Assembly (NCBI RefSeq): GCF_004124275.1
Contig: NZ_CP027218.1
Span: 1,615,501-1,679,500, forward strand
DNA from: Pseudomonas sp. DTU12.3
GTDB taxonomy: Bacteria; Pseudomonadota; Gammaproteobacteria; Pseudomonadales; Pseudomonadaceae
DNA length: 64,000 nucleotides
Reading direction: 5' to 3'
The translations under genes were made by a program, and so were the position numbers. Below, one piece after another: positions 23,348 to 31,438 of the stretch (positions within the stretch are counted from its first letter, which is position 1; every line of letters starts with the position of its first letter). Below the pieces are notes generated by a model. That model ran no database searches, had not been told where the DNA came from, and was given only the letters and a program-made list of their open reading frames with translations.

Positions 23348-23745
23348 TGCTTATCAGCCCGAACCTTCACGCCGCGCTGACCCGCGCCGTGCTCATCAGC
23401 CTGTTTACCTGGCGCCGCGCCGCCGATGACGACGCCCTCGATGACGACGAGCGCTTTGGCTGGTGGGGTGACAGTTTCCCCACCGTCGCCGACGATCGCA
23501 TCGGCTCGCGGCTGTGGCTGTTACGCCGGGTCAAGCTGACCCGACAGACCCAGATGGACGCTGAATTCTATGCCCGCGAAGCCTTGCAATGGCTGATCGA
23601 TGACGGCCATTGCAGCGCCATCGACATCATCAGCGAACGCCTCGACGCTCAGCGCCTGAACCTGCGCACGGTCCTGACCCTGGCCGACGGCGAACGCCTG
23701 GACATCAACCCCGATAACAGTTGGCAGGTGATCTATGCCGTTTGA
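23347..23745 (+). CDS. Baseplate wedge protein (Mu gp46-like), tailocin 2
   Basis: A 132-residue phage GP46 family protein: ERFGWWGDSFP, IGSRLWLLRRVK and EAREALQWLIDDG-like segments, matching the Mu wedge protein equivalent to gpW/gp25. GGGAGG ends six bases before the ATG at 23347, which I prefer to the ATG at 23344. It overlaps the next gene by 11 bases. Confidence 0.9.
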   Translation: MLISPNLHAALTRAVLISLFTWRRAADDDALDDDERFGWWGDSFPTVADDRIGSRLWLLRRVKLTRQTQMDAEFYAREALQWLIDDGHCSAIDIISERLDAQRLNLRTVLTLADGERLDINPDNSWQVIYAV

Positions 23746-24775
23746 AACCCCTTCGCTGCCGGTGCTGATCAAGCGCACCCAAAGCGACCTGGCCGGCGAT
23801 TCGCTGCGCCAGTCCGATGCGCAAGTGCTGGCCCGAACGCTCAGCGGCGCCGCGTATGGCTTGTACGGTTACCTCGACTGGATTGCCGAGCAGATCCTGC
23901 CGGACAAGGCCGACGAATCGACCCTGGAACGCATCGCTGCACTGCGTCTGAACCAGCCGCGCAAACCGGCGCAAGCGGCCACCGGCACGGTGAGTTTTAC
24001 CGCCACCGCCGGTGCGGTGCTCGACGCCGATACGTTGCTGCAAACCAACGACGGCCGTACGTATAAAGTCACCAAGGCACGCACCACGACCAATGGCAGC
24101 AACAGCACCACCATCGCCGCGCTCGACGCTGGCAGCCTGGGCAATGCCGATGCCGGTCTGACGCTCACTCCGGTGCAACCGATTGCCGGTATCGTCGGTA
24201 ATAGCTTCGTCGTTATCGAGCCGGGCCTGAGTGGCGGCGTCGCCCCGGAAAGCCTGGAGTCGCTGCGTTCGCGGGTGATCCGTTCCTATCGGGTGATTCC
24301 GCATGGCGGTGCGGCCAGCGATTACGAGACCTGGGCATTGGAGCTGCCAGGCGTGACGCGCGCATGGTGCCGCGGCGGTTTGCTCGGGCCGGGCACGGTC
24401 AGCCTCTACATCATGCGCGACGACGATCCGCAACCGGTGCCCAACGCCGAGCAACTGGCTGAAGTCCAGGCATACATCGAACCGTTGCGCCCGGTCACCG
24501 CCGAGGTCCACGTACTGCCTCCGGTGCAGGTGCCGGTGACCTACAACCTGAAGCTGACGCCGGACACCTCTGCCGTGCGCGCGGCGGTTGAAACCCAGTT
24601 GCGCGACCTGCACAACCGCGAGGCCGACCTCGGTCAGAACCTGTTGATCAGCCATATTCGTGAAGCGATCAGCAGCGCCGCCGGTGAAACCGATCACGTG
24701 CTCAACTCGCCGACCGGCAACGTCGCTGCCGATGACAGCGAACTGTTGACCTTCGGAGGTTGCGTATGGGCGTGA
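23735..24775 (+). CDS. Baseplate J-like protein (Mu gp47), tailocin 2
   Basis: A 346-residue Baseplate_J family protein. Markers are PFETPSLPVLIKRTQSDL, LDWIAEQILPDKADESTLER, a TGTVSFTATAGAVLDADTLL beta region and GAASDYETWALELPGVTRAW. It forms the wedge arms with gp48. The 3' end overlaps gp48 by 10 bases. Confidence 0.93.
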   Translation: MPFETPSLPVLIKRTQSDLAGDSLRQSDAQVLARTLSGAAYGLYGYLDWIAEQILPDKADESTLERIAALRLNQPRKPAQAATGTVSFTATAGAVLDADTLLQTNDGRTYKVTKARTTTNGSNSTTIAALDAGSLGNADAGLTLTPVQPIAGIVGNSFVVIEPGLSGGVAPESLESLRSRVIRSYRVIPHGGAASDYETWALELPGVTRAWCRGGLLGPGTVSLYIMRDDDPQPVPNAEQLAEVQAYIEPLRPVTAEVHVLPPVQVPVTYNLKLTPDTSAVRAAVETQLRDLHNREADLGQNLLISHIREAISSAAGETDHVLNSPTGNVAADDSELLTFGGCVWA

Positions 24776-25365
24776 TCAGATCCGCTGCGCAATACCAGGC
24801 GCAACTGCGTGCGCTGCTGCCGAGCGGCCCGGCGTGGGATCCGGAGCGCGTCCCCGAACTTGAGGAAGTGCTGCAAGGCGTCGCCGTCGAACTGGCGCGC
24901 CTCGACGCCCGCGCCGCCGACCTGCTCAACGAGATGGACCCGGCCGGCGTCAGCGAACTGGTGCCGGACTGGGAACGGGTGATGGAACTGCCCGATCCGT
25001 GCCTGGGCGCCACACCGCTGTTCGACGACCGCCGCCTCGCCGTACGCCGACGCCTGCTCGCGGTCGGCAGCCAGGCCGTCGGTTACTACCTCGATATCGC
25101 CAAAAGCCAGGGTTATCCCAACGCCACCATCACCGAACTCGAAGCACCGCGCATGGGCCGTTCGCGTTTTGGTTCGGCGCACTGGGGCACGTGGGAAGCG
25201 CAGTTCATGTGGACGCTCAACACCGGCGGGCGCCTGCTGCTCGGCCGGCGTTACGGCGCGAGCTACTGGGGCGAGCGCTTCGGCGTGAACCCGGGTTCGG
25301 CGCTGGAGTGCCTGATTCACCGCAGTGCGCCGGCGCATACCAAGGTGCACATCAATTATGACTAA
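24766..25365 (+). CDS. Mu gp48-like tail protein (DUF2313), tailocin 2
   Basis: A 199-residue DUF2313/Mu gp48 protein that links the baseplate to fibres, equivalent to gpI. It has YQAQLRALLPSGPAW, LVPDWERVMELPDPC and a C-terminus ending ALECLIHRSAPAHTKV. GGAGGT at 24755-24760 sets the ATG at 24766; an upstream TTG at 24760 is unlikely. The fibre array starts 13 bases after its stop. Confidence 0.92.
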   Translation: MGVIRSAAQYQAQLRALLPSGPAWDPERVPELEEVLQGVAVELARLDARAADLLNEMDPAGVSELVPDWERVMELPDPCLGATPLFDDRRLAVRRRLLAVGSQAVGYYLDIAKSQGYPNATITELEAPRMGRSRFGSAHWGTWEAQFMWTLNTGGRLLLGRRYGASYWGERFGVNPGSALECLIHRSAPAHTKVHINYD

Positions 25366-25378
25366 GGAGGCATGAGCC

Positions 25379-26314
25379 ATGGATTATCCGAACAGTGTGC
25401 CCAGTTCAGGTCTGGTGAACGGCAAGTTCGTCGATGAGAACCCGTTGACCGGCACGCCGGGTTCGCTGATTCCGGCGACTTGGGGCAATGCTGTAACTGA
25501 GGAGCTGCTGACTGTGATTCGTGCGGCGGGGCTGGTGCCTTCCGAGACTGAGTCGAATCAACTGCTCAGGGCGCTCAAGAGCGTGCTATCGCAGGACGCC
25601 TTGCCCTTCGCCGCGTTGGCATTTCCAACAGTGTCCACGACGGATGGACGCATTGCAGTGTCCGCTGCCAGCGGCACGGCGGGTGGCACTGTGTCTGTTC
25701 CAGGCGGGGTCCTGGTCGGTCTCTGCGAGGAAGTGACTATTGGCATGACGGCCCGTCCGCGTGGGTTGTTTACGCCGGTGTGGGCATCGCCTGCGCTAGA
25801 CATCAACAGTACTTATTTTCTGCGAATGCAGGTGCGTGACGGGGCGCTGGTTTGCTACACGCAAAAAGGCGCGGATACCGATGCGATTCCGGCGTCGATG
25901 AAGGGCGGATCCGGTGTCAGTGGCGGTGGTTTCGATTCCACCTGCATCGACATGCTGGTGGCCAGAATAGTGACCACGGGTGCAGGGACTTTGCCCACGC
26001 TGACGCTCTTGGCGAACAAGGCTCGCCTTGAGGCTGTCGGCGTCTGGTCTGGTGCCAATGGCAACTACTCGGTGACGTTGAATTGGGCGCGTAAACCCCG
26101 TGCCTACCTGGCCGGCATTTTTGACTTCGATGACAACGTCAAAACCGATTACGGCGTGATCAGTGAGGATACGGGCGTCAGTTTCGTTGGCACACAATTC
26201 ATGCCGGCGGGTGGGTTTACTGATCGATATATGGGCCGGGTGGCTATTACTGCGTGGGCACAGAACCTGAGTGCCGTCGGGCGCATGAACGCCCGTGTCC
26301 GATGGGAGGTTTGA
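25379..26314 (+). CDS. Tailocin 2 fibre 1 (shared anchor)
   Basis: A 311-residue fibre. Residues 1-65 form an anchor also found in the genes at 26849, 28597, 30027 and 31439: MDYPNSVPSSGLVNGKFVDE, then GTPGSLIPATWGN and a helix with AAGLVPSE. Residues about 80-180 form a beta-rich region with many Gly and Thr; the end (about 225-311) is a separate beta domain with NGNYSVTLNWARKPRAYL. I do not recognise the tip domain. AAGGAGG lies upstream of the ATG. It is paired with the APC-type chaperone at 26317. Confidence 0.85.
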   Translation: MDYPNSVPSSGLVNGKFVDENPLTGTPGSLIPATWGNAVTEELLTVIRAAGLVPSETESNQLLRALKSVLSQDALPFAALAFPTVSTTDGRIAVSAASGTAGGTVSVPGGVLVGLCEEVTIGMTARPRGLFTPVWASPALDINSTYFLRMQVRDGALVCYTQKGADTDAIPASMKGGSGVSGGGFDSTCIDMLVARIVTTGAGTLPTLTLLANKARLEAVGVWSGANGNYSVTLNWARKPRAYLAGIFDFDDNVKTDYGVISEDTGVSFVGTQFMPAGGFTDRYMGRVAITAWAQNLSAVGRMNARVRWEV

Positions 26315-26316
26315 CA

Positions 26317-26706
26317 ATGAAAGCGATGATCGAAAATGGCGTGGTTACCGGTTTCGTGACCGGTGATATCGACTGCGGTATTACGGTGCCGGCAGGCGTG
26401 TCGGTGTGCCCCGGTTGGATCTATCAGGACGATACATTCAGCGCACCGGTCGAGGCACCTGTGGCGCAACAGATCACATTCAGTGTGGAGCGTCTGTGGC
26501 GTACGACAGCGCTGACGCAGTCGGACTGGCTGGTGACCCGCCATCGCGACGAAGTGGATTCTGGAGTACAGACCAGTCTGAGCAGCAAGCAGTTTGCGAA
26601 GTTGCTGGCCCATCGTCAGGCCCTGCGTGATTGGCCGGGCGCCAACGATACCGCCGACGCCGAATCGCGTCCGCAACCACCCAAGTGGCTGGTGCGGATG
26701 TCCTGA
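26317..26706 (+). CDS. Tail fibre chaperone (APC type) for fibre 1
   Basis: A 129-residue chaperone. The N-terminal 45 residues (MKAMIENGVVTGFVTGDID) fit a small beta domain, and the C-terminal half has the repeated pattern of this locus: RLWRTT, DWLVTRHRDEVD, QFAKLLAHRQALRDWP, RPQPPKWL. GGGAGG precedes the start, two bases after the fibre stop. Confidence 0.85.
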   Translation: MKAMIENGVVTGFVTGDIDCGITVPAGVSVCPGWIYQDDTFSAPVEAPVAQQITFSVERLWRTTALTQSDWLVTRHRDEVDSGVQTSLSSKQFAKLLAHRQALRDWPGANDTADAESRPQPPKWLVRMS

Positions 26707-26739
26707 CGGCCAACTGCAAACTTCCTCCGCGCATTATTC

Positions 26740-26767
26740 AAGCCCACTTCAATGTGGGCTTTATTTT
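26740..26767 (+). terminator. Terminator-like hairpin after fibre 1 cassette
   Basis: AGCCCAC / GTGGGCT stem with a TTCAAT loop and a TTATTTT tail, between the fibre 1 chaperone and fibre 2. The stem is the same as that between sheath and tube at 18058-18076. Confidence 0.7.
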
Positions 26768-26848
26768 CCGAAAACCGATCGTGGACAGACACGCGAAAGA
26801 CGCCGCGTCGACGTAGGTCATTTGTCATTTCAAAGGAACGAACAACCT

Positions 26849-27886
26849 ATGGATTATCCAAAAAGCGTCCCCAGCGTCGGCCTGGTCGATGGTCGTTTCG
26901 TCGATGAAAACCCGGTGGCAGGTACGCCGGGTTCGTTGATTCCGGCTGTGTGGGGCAATGCGGTCACAGAGGAAGTACTCAACGTTGTCATTGATGCAGG
27001 ACTGACACCTGCTGAGGGAGACAACCGGCAGTTGCTCAAAGCCTTGCAAGTGCTGTTGGCATTGGCCAGCCCTATGGCAACGTCCGTGACCAGTGTGGCG
27101 AGCTCCAAAGCGTTGGCGGCAAATGAACTCGGGCTGGTGCTCGTCAATGCGAGCAGTGGTGCGACCACCATCAGCCTGCCGTCGGCTGACCTCACGCTGG
27201 GGGTTCGCGACGTCATAGTTCGTCGTGTCGACAACTCGACATCGCGCTTGGCAGTGCGCGCTTCGGGCACCGACAAAATCAGATTTCATACCCATCTTGT
27301 CGCGGCCGGGTACCCCTTTTTTGTGCTGATGGGGTCGGGTGACTGGTGGCATCTGCGCAGTGATGGTGCAGGCAATTGGTGGCCGATCGGACGGTTCGAT
27401 GGAACACCGTTGGGCCGGGCCGTCTTCGAGACCACGGCACTGCTCAACCCCGGAGGATATGGTCCGCTTAACGGGGCGGTATTCAGTCGCAGCGACTGGC
27501 CGTGGTTGTGGGATCACGCGCAGCTGTCCGGTGCCCTGACCACGGAAGCCGCGAGGGTCGGCGCCGAGGGTGGCTGGACCAGCGGAGATGGCTCGTTGAC
27601 CTTTCGCGGGCCGGAAGGTCGAGGTGAGTTCATCAGAGTGTGCGATGAGGGGCGTGGGGTTGATACCGGTCGCTCGATCGGCAGTTGGCAGCTCGACATG
27701 TTCCGCTCTCATCGACACGAACTCAAAAGCGACATGCTGGGCGTTCCGCTGGTGTCGGCACCGAACGCGGCGCCTGACGCCTTGTTTAATCAGGCCAACA
27801 TCAGTCTCGGGTTTACCGAAAATACCGGCGGTGTCGAAACCCGTCCGCGCAACATGGCTTACGCAGGCAGGATCAAGCTCATCTGA
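26849..27886 (+). CDS. Tailocin 2 fibre 2 with tail-collar tip
   Basis: A 345-residue fibre. Residues 1-65 are the shared anchor (MDYPKSVPSVGLVDGRFVDE, GTPGSLIPAVWGN). Residues about 80-170 are a beta domain (NASSGATTISLPSADLTLG). The rest is a tail-collar type domain with SLTFRGPEGRGEFIRVCDEG, RGVDTGRSIGSWQ and the closing RPRNMAYAGRIKLI. That domain resembles the duplicated collar of fibre H in tailocin 1, so the two tailocins may share receptor class. AAAGGAACG lies upstream. Confidence 0.87.
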   Translation: MDYPKSVPSVGLVDGRFVDENPVAGTPGSLIPAVWGNAVTEEVLNVVIDAGLTPAEGDNRQLLKALQVLLALASPMATSVTSVASSKALAANELGLVLVNASSGATTISLPSADLTLGVRDVIVRRVDNSTSRLAVRASGTDKIRFHTHLVAAGYPFFVLMGSGDWWHLRSDGAGNWWPIGRFDGTPLGRAVFETTALLNPGGYGPLNGAVFSRSDWPWLWDHAQLSGALTTEAARVGAEGGWTSGDGSLTFRGPEGRGEFIRVCDEGRGVDTGRSIGSWQLDMFRSHRHELKSDMLGVPLVSAPNAAPDALFNQANISLGFTENTGGVETRPRNMAYAGRIKLI

Positions 27887-27929
27887 CGCCGCTGCTCCGG
27901 CATTTCTCAGCCGCAAAAGGAAGTGAACA

Positions 27930-28514
27930 ATGACTTACTACTATGTTGTAAATGAAACGACCCAGGAATTGACCGGGCCCATCGAGTTACCGATTACGCC
28001 CGGAATAGGCGTTCAGGTTCCCGGCAATGTGATTGAGTTGGCGGAACAATTGCCAGCCGCCGAGCCAGGGTATGTATGGGTTCGGCGCAATGGCCAGACC
28101 TCGCAGTTGATCGATTTGCGCAACCGGTTCGTCTATCGCAAGGACGATGGCAATTATGTCTACTGGACCGAACTGGGACCGCTGCCTGATGACCTGACGT
28201 CTAAGCCGCGTCCCAACGCATATTACTTCTGGAAGGACGATAACTGGGTGCTCAACGTCGAAGCCGAACGGGCCGGTCTGGCAGCGCAGGCGGATGTCGA
28301 ACGCGATAGTCGCCTGCGTGAAGTGCTCATTCGCGTCGCGCCATTGCAATACGCCTATGACCTAGGGGAAGCCACCAGTGATCAATTAGCTTCGCTGCAG
28401 GCTTGGAAACGTTACGTCCTGAACCTGGCTCGAATTGAATTGCAAGCGAACTACCCATCGATCATCGAATGGCCGAGCGCACCTGCCCGACTCTTGGTCG
28501 AGTACACCGTTTAA
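27930..28514 (+). CDS. Tail-fibre assembly protein (Caudo_TAP type) for fibre 2
   Basis: A 194-residue protein, longer than the other chaperones here. The N-terminal 115 residues are beta-rich (MTYYYVVNETTQELTGPI, NAYYFWKDDNWVL); the C-terminal part has the TAP pattern LGEATSDQLASLQAWKRYVL and YPSIIEWPSAP. It is the only TAP-family member inside the fibre array and is related in its C-terminus to the three orphans at the front of the locus. AAAGGAAG precedes the ATG. Confidence 0.8.
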   Translation: MTYYYVVNETTQELTGPIELPITPGIGVQVPGNVIELAEQLPAAEPGYVWVRRNGQTSQLIDLRNRFVYRKDDGNYVYWTELGPLPDDLTSKPRPNAYYFWKDDNWVLNVEAERAGLAAQADVERDSRLREVLIRVAPLQYAYDLGEATSDQLASLQAWKRYVLNLARIELQANYPSIIEWPSAPARLLVEYTV

Positions 28515-28596
28515 CCCGCAAGTCTTTCACTAAAAACTTACCGGCGGCCTCGTGCTTCCAGCATTCGGCTGCCTGTAAATCAAAAAAGGTGCCGAC

Positions 28597-29520
28597 ATGG
28601 ACTATCCAAAAAGTATTCCCGGTGTGGGATTGGCTGACGGCGGCTTCGTCGATGAAAACCCGCTCGCCGGAACACCGGGATCGTTGATTCCCGCTGCGTG
28701 GGGCAACAGCGTCACTAAAGAAATTCTCAACGCGATCAAGGCTGCCGGATTGACACCGGATGAAGCCAAAACCGATCAACTGGCCAGCGCAATCGGTGCA
28801 CTGGTCGACTTCAACAAACTGAAAAATACCCCGACCACGTTGGCCGGCTACGGCATCACCGATGCGGTGGGGCGGTTGCTGGCGGTCAGGCAGTTCGAAA
28901 CGATCGGGATTACGGTCTACGTGCCAAATCCGAAAGCCAAGCGCATTCGCGTGCGATTGGTCGGTGCGGGTGGCTCTGGCGGTGGATGCACGCCGGTGCC
29001 GGTTAACAATCAGATCCTCGGCGGCGGCGGTGGCTCAGGTGCCTACGCCGAAAGCCTGTTTGAGGTGACGGCGCCAATGCTTGCCGGCGTGCCGATTACT
29101 CTTGGCGCAGGTGGCGCTGTCAGCAATACCACTGGTTTATCGGGTGGCGGAGCTTCTTTTGGCGCTTACATGAGTGTTTCGGGAGGCGGTGGCGGGCAAA
29201 AACTTGCGATCGTGGTCACGGGCACTTCGTCCGGATTCATTCAGGGCGGTGTGGGCGGTGCGGTGACTGGCGGCAACCTTTGCAGCGCGCGTGGCGTTAC
29301 GGGCGGATACGGTATGAGCAATGCCAATTGGGGGTTGCTCTCCGGTAGCGGAGCCGCCAGTCCGTTTGATGGCGGCGCTTCCTTTACGGGTTCCAATACG
29401 GTTGGCAACGCCGGTATTCGTGGTTCCGGAGGCAGCGGTTCATGCTCGGTCAACCCTTCCGCTTCAGTCGTCAGCGGTGCCGGCGGTAACGCGTTCTGCG
29501 AAATCTGGGAGTACGAATAA
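28597..29520 (+). CDS. Tailocin 2 fibre 3 with glycine-rich tip
   Basis: A 307-residue fibre. It has the shared anchor in residues 1-65 (MDYPKSIPGVGLADGGFVDE), a short linker with TPTTLAGYGITDAVG, then from about residue 125 a strongly glycine-rich domain with runs such as GGGGGSGAYAES and SGGGGGQK, up to the C-terminus. Glycine-rich tips resemble the polyglycine-sandwich receptor-binding adhesins of some T-even-like phages. That link is by composition only. Its chaperone overlaps its stop (TAATG). Confidence 0.85.
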   Translation: MDYPKSIPGVGLADGGFVDENPLAGTPGSLIPAAWGNSVTKEILNAIKAAGLTPDEAKTDQLASAIGALVDFNKLKNTPTTLAGYGITDAVGRLLAVRQFETIGITVYVPNPKAKRIRVRLVGAGGSGGGCTPVPVNNQILGGGGGSGAYAESLFEVTAPMLAGVPITLGAGGAVSNTTGLSGGGASFGAYMSVSGGGGGQKLAIVVTGTSSGFIQGGVGGAVTGGNLCSARGVTGGYGMSNANWGLLSGSGAASPFDGGASFTGSNTVGNAGIRGSGGSGSCSVNPSASVVSGAGGNAFCEIWEYE

Positions 29521-29987
29521 TGGCCGTTTATGCACGGATCGAGAACGGCGTCGTCGTCGAACGGATTGACACGGGTGACTACGCAATCAGCCAACTGTTT
29601 GCGCCGTCCTTTGTCGAATCGATGGTGCGAGTACCGGAGGGGCAGGAAGTAGAAATCGGCGGGCCGATCAGCAGGTTGACAGTGGCTGCCGAACCACTGC
29701 CTGCGCAGCGAAGTCAGGCGATCCTGCAGGCGCCGATTGCTGCAGATCAAGCGCCTGCGGCAGTGGAGCGTAGCTGGCGTCAGGTATCTCTTGGCGCGAC
29801 AGAATGGTTGGTCACGCGTCACCGCGATGAACAGGAGTTGGGGCGCGGAACCTTGCTCAAGGCTGCGCAATACCTGGAGTTGCTCGAGTACCGACAAGCG
29901 TTGCGTGACTGGCCTGATTCGGCGCTTTTCCCCGCGGTGTCTTCGCGGCCATCAGCGCCGCCCTGGCTGGCCAGCGTGATTGGCTGA
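29520..29987 (+). CDS. Tail fibre chaperone (APC type) for fibre 3
   Basis: A 155-residue chaperone: MAVYARIENGVVVERIDTGD, then RSWRQVSLGATEWLVTRHRD, LLEYRQALRDWPDSALFP and RPSAPPWL. The C-terminal half is close to that of the fibre 1 chaperone while the N-terminal half differs. Start and fibre 3 stop overlap by one base. Confidence 0.85.
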   Translation: MAVYARIENGVVVERIDTGDYAISQLFAPSFVESMVRVPEGQEVEIGGPISRLTVAAEPLPAQRSQAILQAPIAADQAPAAVERSWRQVSLGATEWLVTRHRDEQELGRGTLLKAAQYLELLEYRQALRDWPDSALFPAVSSRPSAPPWLASVIG

Positions 29988-30026
29988 GGCCTGCGCACCC
30001 ACTGTATTTAATCAAGGAGATGAACA

Positions 30027-30953
30027 TTGGATTATCCCAAGAGTGTGCCCAGTGTCGGCCTGGTCAATGGCCAGTTTGTCGACGAAGACCCGATCGCCGG
30101 TAAACCCGGCTCGCTGATCCCGGCGACGTGGGGCAACAGCGTCACGCAAGAGATTCTTAACGTTGTTCAGGCGGCCGGTCTGACGCCGAACGAGTCGTCG
30201 AACAATCAGTTGTTGGCGGCATTGCGCAGCCCGACATTGTTCACGACGGCGCCGCAGTTTGATGGTGGACGCTCGGCAGCAACGTCCGAGTTTGTGCAGC
30301 GGGCGCTGGGCAGTTATGCCAGTGCTCGCGGTATATCCGCCGCTGCCCAATTGACCCAGGCCGATGTCGGTTGTTCGATCGGTCTGGGCGGTAATGCGGC
30401 GTATACCGTTACGCTTCCGGATGCCGCAGCGGTGCCGAGCGGCGCCGCGATCAGCTTGCATTGTCGCAACAGCGCACCCGTTACCGTGGCCAGTAAAACC
30501 GGCACGCAGATCAGTCCGCAAGGGACTTATCTGGCGTCGCTCGTCATCAACAATGGTGAGAGTGCGAACTTCGTCAGAGAGTCTGGGGTGTGGGTGGTTT
30601 ATGGCACTGCTGCGTTGAAGTACTCGGCGTTTGCGGCGCAACTCAATCCAAGCAGTCAATTCGGCTATCAAAAATTTCCCAGTGGTTTGATCGTGCAGTG
30701 GTTGATCGGCGCGTCTGACGTCAATGCAACCATGAGTCTGTCACTGCCTATCAGATTTCCTACTGCAGTCCTCGGTGGCGTGGCCAATGAGGCTTACCCC
30801 GGCGCCTGGGTTTCCAGCACCGGGACAATCTGGGGATTCGATACGTCCGCATCATCCACGTCTGTAGCCGTTGCACGCGTCAGGGTGGCTGACGGAACAA
30901 CTGTAAGACCGGGACCAGGCGTTTCCGGTCGAATTCTGGTTTGGGGGTATTAG
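30027..30953 (+). CDS. Tailocin 2 fibre 4, TTG start, gp53-like tip
   Basis: A 308-residue fibre. The shared anchor (DYPKSVPSVGLVNGQFVDED, GKPGSLIPATWGN) begins directly after a TTG codon; AAGGAG at 30014-30019 is seven bases away, and the nearest ATG (30020) is out of frame, so TTG is the probable start. Residues about 85-195 include LTQADVGCSIGLGGNAAY. The last 90 residues (YQKFPSGLIVQWLIG, LSLPIRFPTAVLGG) resemble the gp53-like terminal domain that also ends fibre H of tailocin 1. Confidence 0.85.
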   Translation: MDYPKSVPSVGLVNGQFVDEDPIAGKPGSLIPATWGNSVTQEILNVVQAAGLTPNESSNNQLLAALRSPTLFTTAPQFDGGRSAATSEFVQRALGSYASARGISAAAQLTQADVGCSIGLGGNAAYTVTLPDAAAVPSGAAISLHCRNSAPVTVASKTGTQISPQGTYLASLVINNGESANFVRESGVWVVYGTAALKYSAFAAQLNPSSQFGYQKFPSGLIVQWLIGASDVNATMSLSLPIRFPTAVLGGVANEAYPGAWVSSTGTIWGFDTSASSTSVAVARVRVADGTTVRPGPGVSGRILVWGY

Positions 30954-30955
30954 AG

Positions 30956-31396
30956 ATGTCTATTTACTTTTACGCACAAACCCTGGGATTTGACCTGCCA
31001 GACAACCCGTATCCGCAGTTGCCCGAAGGCGCCGTAGAAATTACCCGCGCTCAGTACACCGAGCTATTTGTCGGGCAGGCCATTGGCAAGGTCATCAGCG
31101 CCAGTGCCAGTGGGCAACCCGTGCTCACCGAGTCGGTTGTCGACGCGTTCGCGCTCGCCAGCCATGAACGTTCCTGGCGCAACCAAATGCTGCAAGACAC
31201 CCAATGGCTAGTGTTCCGTGACGCTGAGGAGCTGGACGTCGGTGAGGGCACCACCTTGCGTGCTGAAGAATTCAAACAACTGCTGGCTTACCGGCAATTA
31301 TTGCGCGAATGGCCGAACGATCCCGACTTTCCCGATGCACAGGCTCGCCCTGTCGAGCCTGATTGGCTGGATGGTTTGCTGCGGGCGAATAGCTGA
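30956..31396 (+). CDS. Tail fibre chaperone (APC type) for fibre 4
   Basis: A 146-residue chaperone resembling the fibre H chaperone in layout: MSIYFYAQTLGFDLPDN, then ERSWRNQMLQDTQWLVFRDA, LLAYRQLLREWPNDPDFP and RPVEPDWL. Both of these partner fibres end in a gp53-like domain, which supports matching of chaperone type to fibre tip. An AGAG site lies just before the ATG at 30956. Confidence 0.85.
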   Translation: MSIYFYAQTLGFDLPDNPYPQLPEGAVEITRAQYTELFVGQAIGKVISASASGQPVLTESVVDAFALASHERSWRNQMLQDTQWLVFRDAEELDVGEGTTLRAEEFKQLLAYRQLLREWPNDPDFPDAQARPVEPDWLDGLLRANS

Positions 31397-31438
31397 AGTC
31401 AATCCGCTGGTTCGCGTCTGAGCCACTGAGGAATTAAC

